This document shows positions 8,183-16,543 of a DNA stretch of 64,000 nt, one piece after another. Source of the DNA: Arthrobacter sp. StoSoilB5 (GTDB taxonomy: Bacteria > Actinomycetota > Actinomycetes > Actinomycetales > Micrococcaceae). A program made the translations under genes and the position numbers. The notes beneath the pieces were generated by a model that worked only from the letters and a program-made list of their open reading frames with translations, had not been told where the DNA came from and searched no databases. The first letter of the stretch is position 1; each line of letters begins with the position of its first letter. The stretch spans positions 4,526,001 through 4,590,000 of the forward strand of contig NZ_AP024646.1 in NCBI RefSeq assembly GCF_019977235.1, in the 5' to 3' direction.

Positions 8183-10156
8183 TCACACCTCTTCAGCCGC
8201 CGGTGCCGCGAACTGCGCCTCGTACAGCCTCGAATACGCCCCACCAGCGGCGAGCAGCTCAGAGTGAGTCCCCTGTTCCACGATCTGCCCGGATTCCATC
8301 ACCAGGATGAGATCGGCGTCGCGGATGGTGGAAAGCCGGTGTGCGATGACGAAACTGGTCCGGTCCGAGCGCAGCGCATTCATGGCTTTCTGCACCAGGA
8401 CCTCGGTGCGGGTATCCACCGAGCTGGTCGCCTCATCCAGGATCAGCACGGACGGGCGGGACAAGAAGGCCCGGGCGATGGTGAGCAACTGCTTCTCGCC
8501 AGCTGAGACGTTGCCGCCTTCGTCATCGAGCAATGTGTCATAGCCCTCGGGAAGCGAACGAACGAACCGGTCCACATAGGTGGCCTGGGCAGCCTCAAGG
8601 ATCTCGGATTCGGAAGCAGTAGGCCGCCCGTACGCGATGTTGTCGCGAATAGTCCCACCGAAAAGCCAGGTATCCTGCAGGACCATGCCCATCCGTGAGC
8701 GCAGCTCCTGCCGTGACATGGAGGCGATATCCACGTCGTCGAGGGTGATTCGCCCGGCGTCGAGCTCGTAGAAGCGCATCATGAGGTTCACCAGGGTGGT
8801 CTTGCCCGCACCCGTCGGCCCCACGATGGCAATGCTCTGGCCGGGCTCAGCCACAAGGCTGAGGTCCGTGATCAGCGGCTTGTCGGGCAGGTACCGGAAG
8901 GACACATTCTCGAACACGAGCCGCCCACGCGCCGCGCCCCTGGACGTACCGGAAACAGGTTCCGCGGATTCCTCTTCCTCATCCAGCAGATCAAACACCC
9001 GCTCCGCCGAGGCAACACCGGACTGCAGCAGGTTGGCCATGGAACCGAGCTGCGCCAACGGCATGGTGAATTGCCGTGAGTACTGGATGAAGGCCTGCAC
9101 GTCACCCAACTGCATCGCGCCTGAGGCCACCTGCAGGCCGCCCACCACGGCGATGCCCACATACACAAGGTTTCCGATGAAGGTCATGGCCGGCATGATC
9201 AGGCCACTCACAAACTGCGCCCCGAAGCTCGCCTCGAACAGCTCAGTGTTCTTGGCCCTGAACTTCTCCTGGACTTCGTTTTGGCGGCCAAAAACCTTCA
9301 CCAGCGCGTGTCCGGTGTAGGTTTCCTCGATCTGCCCGTTGAGCTCGCCGGTGTTTTTCCATTGCGCGACGAACAGTTTCTGCGAGCGTTTGGCAATCAC
9401 CATCGTGGTCCCCAGGGTGAGCGGGATGGTCACCAACGCAATCAGGGCCAGCAGGGGCGAGAGCAGGAACATCATCACCAGTACGCCCAGCACAGTCAGC
9501 AGCGAAGAGACCACCTGGCTGATGGATTGCTGCAGGCTTTGGGAGATGTTGTCGACGTCGTTGGTCACCCGGCTGAGCAGCTCACCGCGCTGGATGGAAT
9601 CGAAATAGCGCAGGGGAAGCCGATGGATTTTCGCCTCGATCCGCTCGCGGAGGCGGTATACGGTGCGCTGCACGACGCCGTTGAGCACGTACGCCTGCAT
9701 CCAACCGAACGCTGAGGCCAGGACATACAGCGCCAGCACCCAGAGCAGCACGGAGGACAGCGCACCGAAGTCGATTCCGATGCCGGGTGTCAGGTCCATG
9801 GCGCTCAGCATGTCGGCCTTGTTGTTCTCGCCGGAGGCTCGCAGGCCGGCGATCACTTGGGCTTTGGAGACCCCTGCCGGCAGTTGTTTGGAGACGACGC
9901 CGGCGAAGATGAGGTTGGTTCCTTCGCCGAGCAGCCTGGGTCCGATCACCGACAAAGTAACGCTGACCACTGCGAAGACCACCACAAGTGTCAGCCAGAA
10001 CCGTTCAGGCCGCAGGGTCCCCAAGAGCCTCCGGGCGGAGGCACCAAAGTTGGAGGCCTTCTCGGCCGGAATGCTCATGCCCGCGAACGGACCACCGCGT
10101 CCGGGCCCCATCGGCGGGCGCTGTGGTCCGCGTTGACCCGCTGCCATGGCGCTCAT
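8183..10156 (-). CDS. ABC multidrug-type exporter half-transporter (catalytically complete subunit)
   Basis: 657 aa: a Pro/Gly-rich cytoplasmic N-terminus, six-helix transmembrane domain (~60-360) and nucleotide-binding domain. Walker A is GPTGAGKTT, Walker B is VLILDEATSS with the catalytic Glu, and the switch His is in IAHRLSTI. The ABC signature is VSAGE instead of LSGGQ. Its ATG overlaps the stop of the upstream half-transporter by 4 nt, so both are made together. The mix of intact Walker B and altered signature is that of the consensus-Walker subunit in heterodimeric exporters such as TM287/288 and BmrCD. It probably exports drugs or lipids. Confidence 0.9.
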   Translation of the reverse strand: MSAMAAGQRGPQRPPMGPGRGGPFAGMSIPAEKASNFGASARRLLGTLRPERFWLTLVVVFAVVSVTLSVIGPRLLGEGTNLIFAGVVSKQLPAGVSKAQVIAGLRASGENNKADMLSAMDLTPGIGIDFGALSSVLLWVLALYVLASAFGWMQAYVLNGVVQRTVYRLRERIEAKIHRLPLRYFDSIQRGELLSRVTNDVDNISQSLQQSISQVVSSLLTVLGVLVMMFLLSPLLALIALVTIPLTLGTTMVIAKRSQKLFVAQWKNTGELNGQIEETYTGHALVKVFGRQNEVQEKFRAKNTELFEASFGAQFVSGLIMPAMTFIGNLVYVGIAVVGGLQVASGAMQLGDVQAFIQYSRQFTMPLAQLGSMANLLQSGVASAERVFDLLDEEEESAEPVSGTSRGAARGRLVFENVSFRYLPDKPLITDLSLVAEPGQSIAIVGPTGAGKTTLVNLMMRFYELDAGRITLDDVDIASMSRQELRSRMGMVLQDTWLFGGTIRDNIAYGRPTASESEILEAAQATYVDRFVRSLPEGYDTLLDDEGGNVSAGEKQLLTIARAFLSRPSVLILDEATSSVDTRTEVLVQKAMNALRSDRTSFVIAHRLSTIRDADLILVMESGQIVEQGTHSELLAAGGAYSRLYEAQFAAPAAEEV

Positions 10157-11886
10157 GCCGCTTCCTCCGCCGCAAGCTGGGAGGACACGATTTCCCTGTA
10201 AGTTTCGGAAGTCTCCAACAGCTCATCGTGCGTTCCCTGCCCGACGATCCTGCCGTCGTCGAGCACTAGTATCTGGTCCGCGTCCGCGATGCTGGAGACG
10301 CGCTGGGCGATGATTACCAGCGTTGCGCCGTTGGTGTGGTGCTTGAGGGCCTGCCGGAGGCGGGCGTCGGTGGCAGTGTCCAGGGAGGAAAACGAATCGT
10401 CGAAAATGTAGAGCTCCGGCTGTTTCACCAGTGCCCGGGCGATGGCCAGGCGTTGTCGCTGCCCGCCGGAAACATTGGTGCCGCCCTGCGAGATGGGTGC
10501 ATCCAGTCCACCTTCCATCTCTTCAACAAAGTCCCGTGCCTGGGCCACTGAAAGGGCCTGCCACAGTTCGTCATCGCTGGCATCGGGTTTGCCGTACTGG
10601 AGGTTGCTGCGAACGGTGCCTGAGAAGAGATAGGGCCGTTGGGGCACCAGGCCAATGTGCCCCCACAGCAAGTCCGGATGCAGCTCGCGGATGTCCACGC
10701 CATCCATGCGAACCGCTCCTGCGGTGGCGTCGAACAGCCGCGGCATGAGGTTCACCAAGGTGGTCTTACCTGCGCCGGTGCTGCCAATGATCGCCGTGGT
10801 CTGGCCGGCCTGGGCTGTGAAGGTGACGCCGCTGAGCACCGGCTGCTCGGCACCCGGGTAGGCGAATCCGACGTCGCGCATCTCCAGTTCGCCTCGGCGG
10901 ATACCACCGGTAACAGGATTCGACGGCGGCTGGACGCTGGAGGCGGTCTCCAGCACCTCCCCGATCCTGTCAGCAGAAACGGACGCGCGCGGGATCATCA
11001 CGGCCATGAAAGTGGCCATCATGACGGACATCAGGATTTGCATGAGGTAGCTGAGGAAAGCGATCAGCGTGCCTACCTGCATGGAACCGTCCTCGATCCG
11101 GAAGGAGCCGAACCAGATCACCGCCACACTGGAGATGTTCATGACCAACATGACCACGGGGAACATGAGCGCCATCAAACGGCCTGCACGCAGCGCGACG
11201 TCAGTGACGTCGTCGTTCGCCCGGCCAAACCGGGAGGTCTCCATATCCTCCCGGACGAACGCCCGGACCACCCGGATGCCTGTGAGTTGCTCGCGCAGGA
11301 CACGGTTGACGGCGTCGATCCGGACCTGCATTTTGCGGAACAACGGCACCATCCGGGTCACGATCAGCCCGACGGCCACGAGCAAAACGGGCACGCACAC
11401 GGCGATCAGCCAGGACAGTTGGGCGTCCTGGCGCACGGCCATGATCACGCCGCCGATGCTGAGCATGGGGGCCGCAACCATCAGCGTGCAGGACATGAGG
11501 ACCAGTTGCTGCACTTGTTGGACATCGTTGGTGGATCGGGTAATCAGGGACGGCGCCCCGAACTTTGTGACCTCCTGCTCGGAGAACTCCCCTACCCTGC
11601 CAAAGATGGCGTCCCTCAGGTCGCGGCCCATTCCCATGGCTGCCTTCGCGCCAAAGTACACGGCCACCACTGCACACGCGATCTGCAGCAGGGTGATCAG
11701 CAGCATGAGGCCGCCCATGCGCAGGATGTAGTCGGTATCGCCGGTAGCGACGCCGTTATCGATGATGTCGGCGTTGAGCGTAGGCAGGTAAAGCGAGGCG
11801 ATGGATTGCGCCAATTGAAAAACGACGACGGCGATCAGCAACCGCTGGTGCGGTTTCAGGAACCGGATTAGAACCTTCCAAAGCAT
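10153..11886 (-). CDS. ABC multidrug-type exporter half-transporter (degenerate-site subunit)
   Basis: 577 aa with a transmembrane domain (~1-310) then a nucleotide-binding domain. Walker A is GSTGAGKTT, the signature is intact VSGGQ, but Walker B is LYIFDDSFSS: the catalytic Glu is Asp. The switch region IIAQRVSSI also has Gln where His is usual. This is the partner with the degenerate ATP site, complementary to the next gene, so the two form one asymmetric heterodimer. ATG 11886 is chosen because GGAG lies 5 nt upstream and the protein then begins at MLWKVLIRFLKPH, the usual elbow helix; GTG 11892 is possible. The MmyB-type regulator is 72 nt upstream. Confidence 0.9.
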   Translation of the reverse strand: MLWKVLIRFLKPHQRLLIAVVVFQLAQSIASLYLPTLNADIIDNGVATGDTDYILRMGGLMLLITLLQIACAVVAVYFGAKAAMGMGRDLRDAIFGRVGEFSEQEVTKFGAPSLITRSTNDVQQVQQLVLMSCTLMVAAPMLSIGGVIMAVRQDAQLSWLIAVCVPVLLVAVGLIVTRMVPLFRKMQVRIDAVNRVLREQLTGIRVVRAFVREDMETSRFGRANDDVTDVALRAGRLMALMFPVVMLVMNISSVAVIWFGSFRIEDGSMQVGTLIAFLSYLMQILMSVMMATFMAVMIPRASVSADRIGEVLETASSVQPPSNPVTGGIRRGELEMRDVGFAYPGAEQPVLSGVTFTAQAGQTTAIIGSTGAGKTTLVNLMPRLFDATAGAVRMDGVDIRELHPDLLWGHIGLVPQRPYLFSGTVRSNLQYGKPDASDDELWQALSVAQARDFVEEMEGGLDAPISQGGTNVSGGQRQRLAIARALVKQPELYIFDDSFSSLDTATDARLRQALKHHTNGATLVIIAQRVSSIADADQILVLDDGRIVGQGTHDELLETSETYREIVSSQLAAEEAA

Positions 11887-11958
11887 GCGCACTCCGAACC
11901 AAGGTAGTGAACCGAAGGCCAGTTTACGTCTGGTTGCTGTGGGCAACTAGAGGGAATC

Positions 11959-12861
11959 TCAGACCACTGCTTTCCTGTTCAAACCTTGCAGGGCAGCCTG
12001 CGTTCCGGTTCCGCTTTTAGGCAGGTACGTGAAAAGGCGGAGGGCACGGAACTGCGGGACACCCAGCACCATGGGAGCAAAGCTGAGGCGGCCTACCGCC
12101 GGGTGGTCATACACAACATCCACATGGTACGAATCGCCAACCACTTGCCGTTGCCATAATTCCCGGAAGGCTTCCGAGACCTGGCATAGGCCGCGTGCCA
12201 TGGCATCGAAACGGTGATCATCCGGGAAGTTGGCCGATTGCGCCCGGAACTGGGCCACCATAGAGCGGGCCATCATCTCCTTGTGCACGTGTGGGCGGGC
12301 AAGCTCCGGATCGGTAAAAAAGCGTTGGAGGCAGCTCTCGCCCACACGGGTATCGAAGGTTTCCGCGGCGGCGGAATTCATGGCCACGACTGTCCAGAAA
12401 GGGTCAGCGATGTAGCTGGGATTCGCTATGGCATCCACCAGCTGCTGCAGCAGGGCGAGCTGGGCGTCGTCGACGTCGAAGTTGTGACCGGCGGCATGGC
12501 CCAACGTCGGACCGCCAGCCGTGCTGACCGCGTTGCCGGCAGGGCCCGAACGGCGCCCGGACGCAAGGCGTCGTACGTAGGTCCGGTCCTCATGGCTAAG
12601 CAGCAGTGCGTTCGAAATGGCATCGAGGATTTCCTCCGAGGCGCCGATGGCCCGCCCCTGCTCCAGCCACGTGTACCAGGAGACACCAACATTGGCCAGG
12701 ACGGCCACCTCTTCGCGCCTGAGTCCGGGCGTCCGGCGTCGTGGGCTGACTGGTAACCCGACATCTTCCGGACGGGTCTGCTCCCGGCGCGTGCGGAAGA
12801 ACTCGCCGAGGCGGGCGTGGTTGGAGCGGGCTTGATTGAAAAGGGGCTGGTCGGTTGGCAA
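11959..12861 (-). CDS. MmyB-type XRE-family transcription regulator
   Basis: 300 aa. The N-terminal helix-turn-helix spans ~15-90 (LRREEVAVLANVGVSWYTWLEQGR), the sequence characteristic of the MmyB/XRE family with a C-terminal MmyB-like ligand-binding domain (~120-290), a PAS-like fold thought to sense a small hydrophobic molecule. It is the first gene of a minus-strand operon with the two ABC half-transporters, so it likely controls their expression in response to an exported substrate. A strong terminator hairpin directly upstream separates it from the NadR-like gene and leaves little room for its promoter. Confidence 0.85.
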   Translation of the reverse strand: MPTDQPLFNQARSNHARLGEFFRTRREQTRPEDVGLPVSPRRRTPGLRREEVAVLANVGVSWYTWLEQGRAIGASEEILDAISNALLLSHEDRTYVRRLASGRRSGPAGNAVSTAGGPTLGHAAGHNFDVDDAQLALLQQLVDAIANPSYIADPFWTVVAMNSAAAETFDTRVGESCLQRFFTDPELARPHVHKEMMARSMVAQFRAQSANFPDDHRFDAMARGLCQVSEAFRELWQRQVVGDSYHVDVVYDHPAVGRLSFAPMVLGVPQFRALRLFTYLPKSGTGTQAALQGLNRKAVV

Positions 12862-12885
12862 TGTGGTCTCCAGTGAAAAGACGAG

Positions 12886-12932
12886 CGTCCGGCCAACCGC
12901 TGTGCAGCTACGGCGCAGCGGTTGGCCGGACG
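12886..12932 (-). terminator. 17-bp perfect hairpin terminator
   Basis: Arms 12886-12902 and 12916-12932 pair perfectly over 17 bp with a 13-nt loop. On the minus strand the hairpin is followed by CTCGTCTTTTC. It lies after the NadR-like gene and 25 bp before the MmyB-type regulator start. Confidence 0.8.
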
Positions 12933-12966
12933 AACCGGTGAGCAGGATCCAGGCGGATGTTTCCTG

Positions 12967-13671
12967 TTACTGCAGGACCCGCTCACGTTCGGAGCGGACG
13001 TCCAGCTGCGCGTATTCCTCTGCTGCCAGGCGTGTGGCGTCCTGGGGACTCATCCGCGGCTCAAGGTTGAACAGGGAAGCAATCTGGACCAGACGCTCCT
13101 GCACGGAACCGGACACAACATGGAAGGGGATCCCCAACTCGTCCATGGTTTGCTGCAGGATCTCATCCGACATGTTCCGGAATTGATCGTTGACCGGGCG
13201 GTGTCCATCAGCAGAAAGCGGAAGCTCGTTCTTCAGGTGCACGAACACATCGAATGAGTTCTTTACGTGCGTCTTGAAACTGTTGCCCAGACTGGTCATC
13301 ACCTCTTCGAAGAATGCCAGTTCCGGAGTCTTCTCCACGCTCTCCCCCGCCGCCAGGTGTGCTGATGCACTGGGGTTCAGCCCGAGGGAAACCCGCACGG
13401 ACCCGTAGATCCATTCCTGCAGCGATGAACCGTCGGAGATGAAACCGGCCGAGAGCTTGTCCTCGTACACTGCACGCTCCACGTGACGGGTCACGATCAT
13501 CTGGATGAGCTCCGCGGCGGTGCATTCCTCGAGGGTTTTGCCAGGTGCGGCTTCGGGCAGGATTTCCCGCATGGTCCTGGCCTTGGTGCGGGGCAACCCC
13601 GTGTAGTGGGACAAGGCCATGGACGTGAACGTCTTGCCCGAGGAATAGGTACCCGAAATGCCGATGCGCAC
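12967..13671 (-). CDS. NadR-like P-loop ATPase/kinase
   Basis: 234 aa. The N-terminus MRIGISGTYSSGKT is a Walker A loop of the AAA_28/NadR-like kinase type, followed by a region with DGSSLQEW (a conserved D/S patch) and an FVHLKNELPL Walker-B-like strand. Proteins of this type phosphorylate nucleosides, nicotinamide riboside or other small molecules; the substrate here is unknown. It starts 9 bp after the azoreductase stop and is probably cotranscribed with it. Nothing in the sequence ties it to DNA or RNA. Confidence 0.7.
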   Translation of the reverse strand: MRIGISGTYSSGKTFTSMALSHYTGLPRTKARTMREILPEAAPGKTLEECTAAELIQMIVTRHVERAVYEDKLSAGFISDGSSLQEWIYGSVRVSLGLNPSASAHLAAGESVEKTPELAFFEEVMTSLGNSFKTHVKNSFDVFVHLKNELPLSADGHRPVNDQFRNMSDEILQQTMDELGIPFHVVSGSVQERLVQIASLFNLEPRMSPQDATRLAAEEYAQLDVRSERERVLQ

Positions 13672-13680
13672 AAGGAGCTC

Positions 13681-14358
13681 CTAGTCGTTGACGAGCTGGA
13701 GGGTACCCGCGGCGCTGAGCTTGCCTGCGAACTCGATTGCAGCATCGCTCAGGTCCGCTTCTGCAACCTGGCGCGTGCCATCGACGTCGCCATTGAGGAC
13801 CGTGGGAGCGAAGCGGACGTGCGTTGCGTCCTCGATGCCCACAAAGTCCAGCCAGTCAGCGAAGAAGGTGCTGCTGAAGTCGGAGCCGAAAGCGGCCGGA
13901 ACACCCGGAGCGTAAACCCCGCTGGTGTGGATCGCAAGGGCCTGCTTGCCTTCCATGAGTCCGCGGTAGCCCTGCTCCGGGTCAAAGCCGAAGCTCCAGC
14001 CGGGCTGGGTGATGATGTCGATCCACTGCTTCAGCACGTAGGGGACGCCCGAGTTCCACATGGGGATGTTGAAGACGTATGCATCGGCTGCAGCGAACTG
14101 ATCGAAGACAGCGCGGGCGGACTCCCAAGCGGCAACCTGCTCCGGCGTCTGGTCCTGTCCGGTGAAGACAGCCATCTTGGCGGCGGCCGCGATCCGACCG
14201 AAAACAGGCAAGGCACCGTCGTCGAACAAGTTCAAGGTCTCCAGCTCAAAGCTCTCCGGACCGGCAGCCTGCACGGAGTCGATGAAGTGCCGGGCCAACC
14301 GCAGGGAGTCGCTGTTGGCGTAGCGGGGAGAGGCATTGATGTGGAGGATAGTAGGCAT
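13681..14358 (-). CDS. azoR: FMN-dependent NADH-azoreductase
   Basis: 225 aa. Flavodoxin-like fold with the AzoR N-terminus ILHINASPR, the FMN-binding block YVFNIPMWNSGVP (~95-108), and LKQWIDIITQPGWSFGF, which is diagnostic of FMN-dependent NADH:quinone/azo oxidoreductases. The enzyme reduces quinones and azo compounds by two electrons and protects against thiol-reactive quinones. The start ATG 14358 is preceded by AAGGAAG. The tandem palindromes at 14442-14474 lie 84-116 bp upstream, and an HxlR-family regulator with a conserved Cys is encoded about 0.9 kb away, a pairing that recalls YodB control of azoR1 in Bacillus. Confidence 0.9.
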   Translation of the reverse strand: MPTILHINASPRYANSDSLRLARHFIDSVQAAGPESFELETLNLFDDGALPVFGRIAAAAKMAVFTGQDQTPEQVAAWESARAVFDQFAAADAYVFNIPMWNSGVPYVLKQWIDIITQPGWSFGFDPEQGYRGLMEGKQALAIHTSGVYAPGVPAAFGSDFSSTFFADWLDFVGIEDATHVRFAPTVLNGDVDGTRQVAEADLSDAAIEFAGKLSAAGTLQLVND

Positions 14359-14441
14359 TGGCTTCCTTTCGAGGCTTTGCTGCGGGGACGCTTTGTGCCC
14401 CGCATTCGATCCTCACGGACATCGGACCAGCGCGTAAGAGC

Positions 14442-14474
14442 GCACTTTTTTGTGCCTAGGGCACCTGAAAGTGC
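14442..14474. promoter_or_regulatory. Two tandem palindromes GCAC-N6-GTGC
   Basis: GCAC-TTTTTT-GTGC (14442-14455) is followed at a 19-bp centre-to-centre distance by GCAC-CTGAAA-GTGC (14461-14474), the second extended to GGGCAC/GTGCCC. They lie in the 166-bp divergent gap between azoR and the HAD gene and are a good candidate for a dimeric repressor operator. Confidence 0.6.
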
Positions 14475-14524
14475 CCTCCCTTGGAAGGCTTCAAATTGCC
14501 GCAGCGGTCCATAGGATTCTTCCT

Positions 14525-15244
14525 GTGGAAGAATCCGGAAACCCCTTGCAGGGCATCAGCGGCGGCTCATGCCGTGGCCCGTCCCAGGCCGCCTACACCG
14601 ACATCGACGGTACCGTCACTGCCTACAACACCATCTTCGCGTTCCTCCGCTTCGATGCCGGCCACTTCCGCAAAGCCGAGGCGGAGGGTTTCCTTGAGGG
14701 CCTGCGGGCCGCAGCCCGAAGTGGCGTCCCGCGATCCGTGACGAACGCCCGCTACTTCAGTTGGTGGCGGGGTCGCAGCGTCAGCGAGGTCCGGGAACTC
14801 GGCGAGCGCTGGGCAGATTTCCAGGCCGCGTCACCGGACAGCTGGGCCTTCCTGGAACCCGTGGCTTCCCTTCTGGACAAGCACACCGCGGCGGGGCGGC
14901 GCATCGTGGCCGTCAGTGCGTCGTTCGAGCCAGCTTTAGTACGGGTTCGACGGCGGTGGCCGCACCTTGAGCTGCTGTGCACGTTCCCTACTGCTGCGAA
15001 TGGCATCTATACCGGCGACATCGAGGAGGCCTTGGTAGGTGACGCCAAGGCGAGGGCCGTGGCAGCGCACGCTGCCCGGTTCTCGGTGGACCTGTCACGC
15101 AGCTTCGCCTATGGGGACCACAGTTCAGATCTTCCGTTCATGGCGTTGGCCGGGGAATCCCTGCTGGTCACCCCGGCGGCTCAGAACGCTCCGGACCCCG
15201 TACCGGCTTCGGACCTGGTACCCGCTGCCGCAGTGAAGGTTTGA
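14525..15244 (+). CDS. HAD-IB family phosphatase
   Basis: 239 aa. HAD motif I is YTDIDGTV (nucleophile D26, acid D28), motif II VAVSAS, motif III Lys in the VGDAKARAV segment, and motif IV YGDHSSDLPF. This is the HAD-IB (SerB-like) arrangement, so it should remove phosphate from a small molecule. GTG 14525 is chosen (AGGA about 9 nt upstream) because the motif I then sits close to the N-terminus as in the family. It is followed by an HxlR regulator and a type II thioesterase on the same strand, near acyl-assembly genes, so it may dephosphorylate an intermediate of that pathway; AvrD- and AfsA-linked butenolide routes need such a step. Confidence 0.75.
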   Translation: MEESGNPLQGISGGSCRGPSQAAYTDIDGTVTAYNTIFAFLRFDAGHFRKAEAEGFLEGLRAAARSGVPRSVTNARYFSWWRGRSVSEVRELGERWADFQAASPDSWAFLEPVASLLDKHTAAGRRIVAVSASFEPALVRVRRRWPHLELLCTFPTAANGIYTGDIEEALVGDAKARAVAAHAARFSVDLSRSFAYGDHSSDLPFMALAGESLLVTPAAQNAPDPVPASDLVPAAAVKV

Positions 15245-15322
15245 GTCACCGGTTCCCCACCTGCAACGACCCCCAAGTATGCTGTGGCAAGCAGTCCATT
15301 TGATGAGGAAAGTATTGGGGAT

Positions 15323-15730
15323 ATGACTCTCACGGCTGAACAGAAACGCATGAAGGCCCGGAAGCACTACAACGCTTCCCTGGATCTTTGCCCGGCACGC
15401 CAACTGCTTGAGGCCATCAGCAGCAAGTGGGTCACGTTGGTGATGCTCGCCTTGGAGGACGGGCAGCAGCGCCACAGCGACCTCCGCAAACGGATACCCG
15501 GCGCAAGCCAGAAAATGTTGACCTCCACGCTCCGCTCGCTTGAACGGGATGGACTGGTCTTACGGCATGTGACAGTCTCCGTCCCCGTGCGAACCGACTA
15601 CGAGCTCACTCCGCGCGGACATTCGCTGCTGCGGATCATCTTCGAGATGAAGGAGTGGGCCGAGGAACACATGGACGACGTCGCCGCGTCCCGCATGGAA
15701 CACGACCGCCACCGGCTCGCTTTCAACTAG
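15323..15730 (+). CDS. HxlR/DUF24-family transcription regulator
   Basis: 135 aa. Winged-helix protein with the HxlR/DUF24 core: DLCPARQLLEAISSKWVTLV, then HSDLRKRIPGASQKMLTSTL recognition helix and YELTPRGHSL wing. Cys23 is at the position of the conserved redox-sensing cysteine of YodB/HypR/QorR, which respond to quinones or disulfide stress. ATG 15323 is chosen, with GGGG 4 nt upstream, because it places the Cys at the family position. The thioesterase GTG starts 4 nt after its stop. The likely operator is the pair of palindromes at 14442-14474. Confidence 0.85.
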   Translation: MTLTAEQKRMKARKHYNASLDLCPARQLLEAISSKWVTLVMLALEDGQQRHSDLRKRIPGASQKMLTSTLRSLERDGLVLRHVTVSVPVRTDYELTPRGHSLLRIIFEMKEWAEEHMDDVAASRMEHDRHRLAFN

Positions 15731-15733
15731 CGC

Positions 15734-16432
15734 GTGGATGCCGGCATCCACCTGTTTTGCCTGCACCACGCCGGCGGAACCACAGCCAGTTTTGCTGGCT
15801 GGCGGTTTGACGGCGTGCATGTCACCAAGCTGGGATACCGCGGCAGGGATTTCCGTTCCGTTGGCGCCGCGGCCGCCCTCATGGCGAAACACATCGCAGG
15901 CTCGCAGGCGGGCCAGCTGGCGCTCTGTGGCCACAGCATGGGGGCGGTGCTCGCCTTCGAGGCCGCCCTTCGGCTTCAGGACAGTGGGCGGGTGCTGCAC
16001 GTCTTCCTCGCAGCCGCGCGGCCGCCGTCGGGAATGTACGACGCCGGTGCTGCCGCGGCAGCCGCTTCCGGCGCCCGGTCCGGGACTCCGCAGTCCGTAA
16101 CCTCCCTTTCCGAGCACGTGCTCAGCACGACCGCCCTGTCCGAGCGGGCCCGGGAAGTGCTGCTTGAGGATCTGGCATTGTTGGAGAGCTATCCCGGCAG
16201 GCTGCCCGCCCGCCAGTTGAAGGTGCCGGCCACAGTTCTCTACAGCTCTGATGATCCTGTGGTTACGGCTTCGGAGTCGCGGCGCTGGGCGGACTGGTGC
16301 GCGCAGAAGCCACGATTGATCGATGTCGCGGCCGGGGGCCATCTGTTCCATATCGGCAACCCGAAGGTCAGGGCAATCGTGGCAGCCACTCTGTCCGCCG
16401 ACGCCAGCTATGACATGCATGCCCCGTTGTGA
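15734..16432 (+). CDS. Type II thioesterase
   Basis: 232 aa. Alpha/beta-hydrolase of the type II (editing) thioesterase family: N-terminal FCLHHAGGTTASF, the nucleophile elbow CGHSMGA, the acid in SSDDPVV, and the terminal GGHLFH with the catalytic His. These free-standing enzymes release misprimed or aberrant acyl groups from carrier proteins of PKS, NRPS or FAS-like lines. An ACP gene and a KASIII gene lie within 2 kb on the opposite strand, which supports a substrate on that ACP. The start is GTG 15734, 4 nt after the HxlR stop, with no clear own ribosome-binding site, suggesting translational coupling. Confidence 0.85.
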   Translation: MDAGIHLFCLHHAGGTTASFAGWRFDGVHVTKLGYRGRDFRSVGAAAALMAKHIAGSQAGQLALCGHSMGAVLAFEAALRLQDSGRVLHVFLAAARPPSGMYDAGAAAAAASGARSGTPQSVTSLSEHVLSTTALSERAREVLLEDLALLESYPGRLPARQLKVPATVLYSSDDPVVTASESRRWADWCAQKPRLIDVAAGGHLFHIGNPKVRAIVAATLSADASYDMHAPL

Positions 16433-16481
16433 CACCTGAACCGGGGTTGTGACACGCAAACACTTCGGCGCCATGGAAAAC

Positions 16482-16520
16482 GCCTGGCGACGCCCCGATA
16501 TGGGCGTCGCCAGGCTTTTT
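16482..16520 (+). terminator. Strong Rho-independent terminator
   Basis: A perfect 14-bp GC-rich stem (16482-16495 with 16502-16515), 6-nt loop, then TTTTT. It ends the thioesterase operon and, with AAAA on the other side, can also stop minus-strand transcription from the flavodoxin gene. Confidence 0.92.
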
Positions 16521-16543
16521 CAGTGGCCCTGAAACGAGACGGC

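Noticed and set aside
10639..11871. 410-codon + strand frame within the ABC transporter gene
   Set aside because: The product is extremely His/Asp/Gly-rich with no domain and lies antisense to well-supported transporter sequence.
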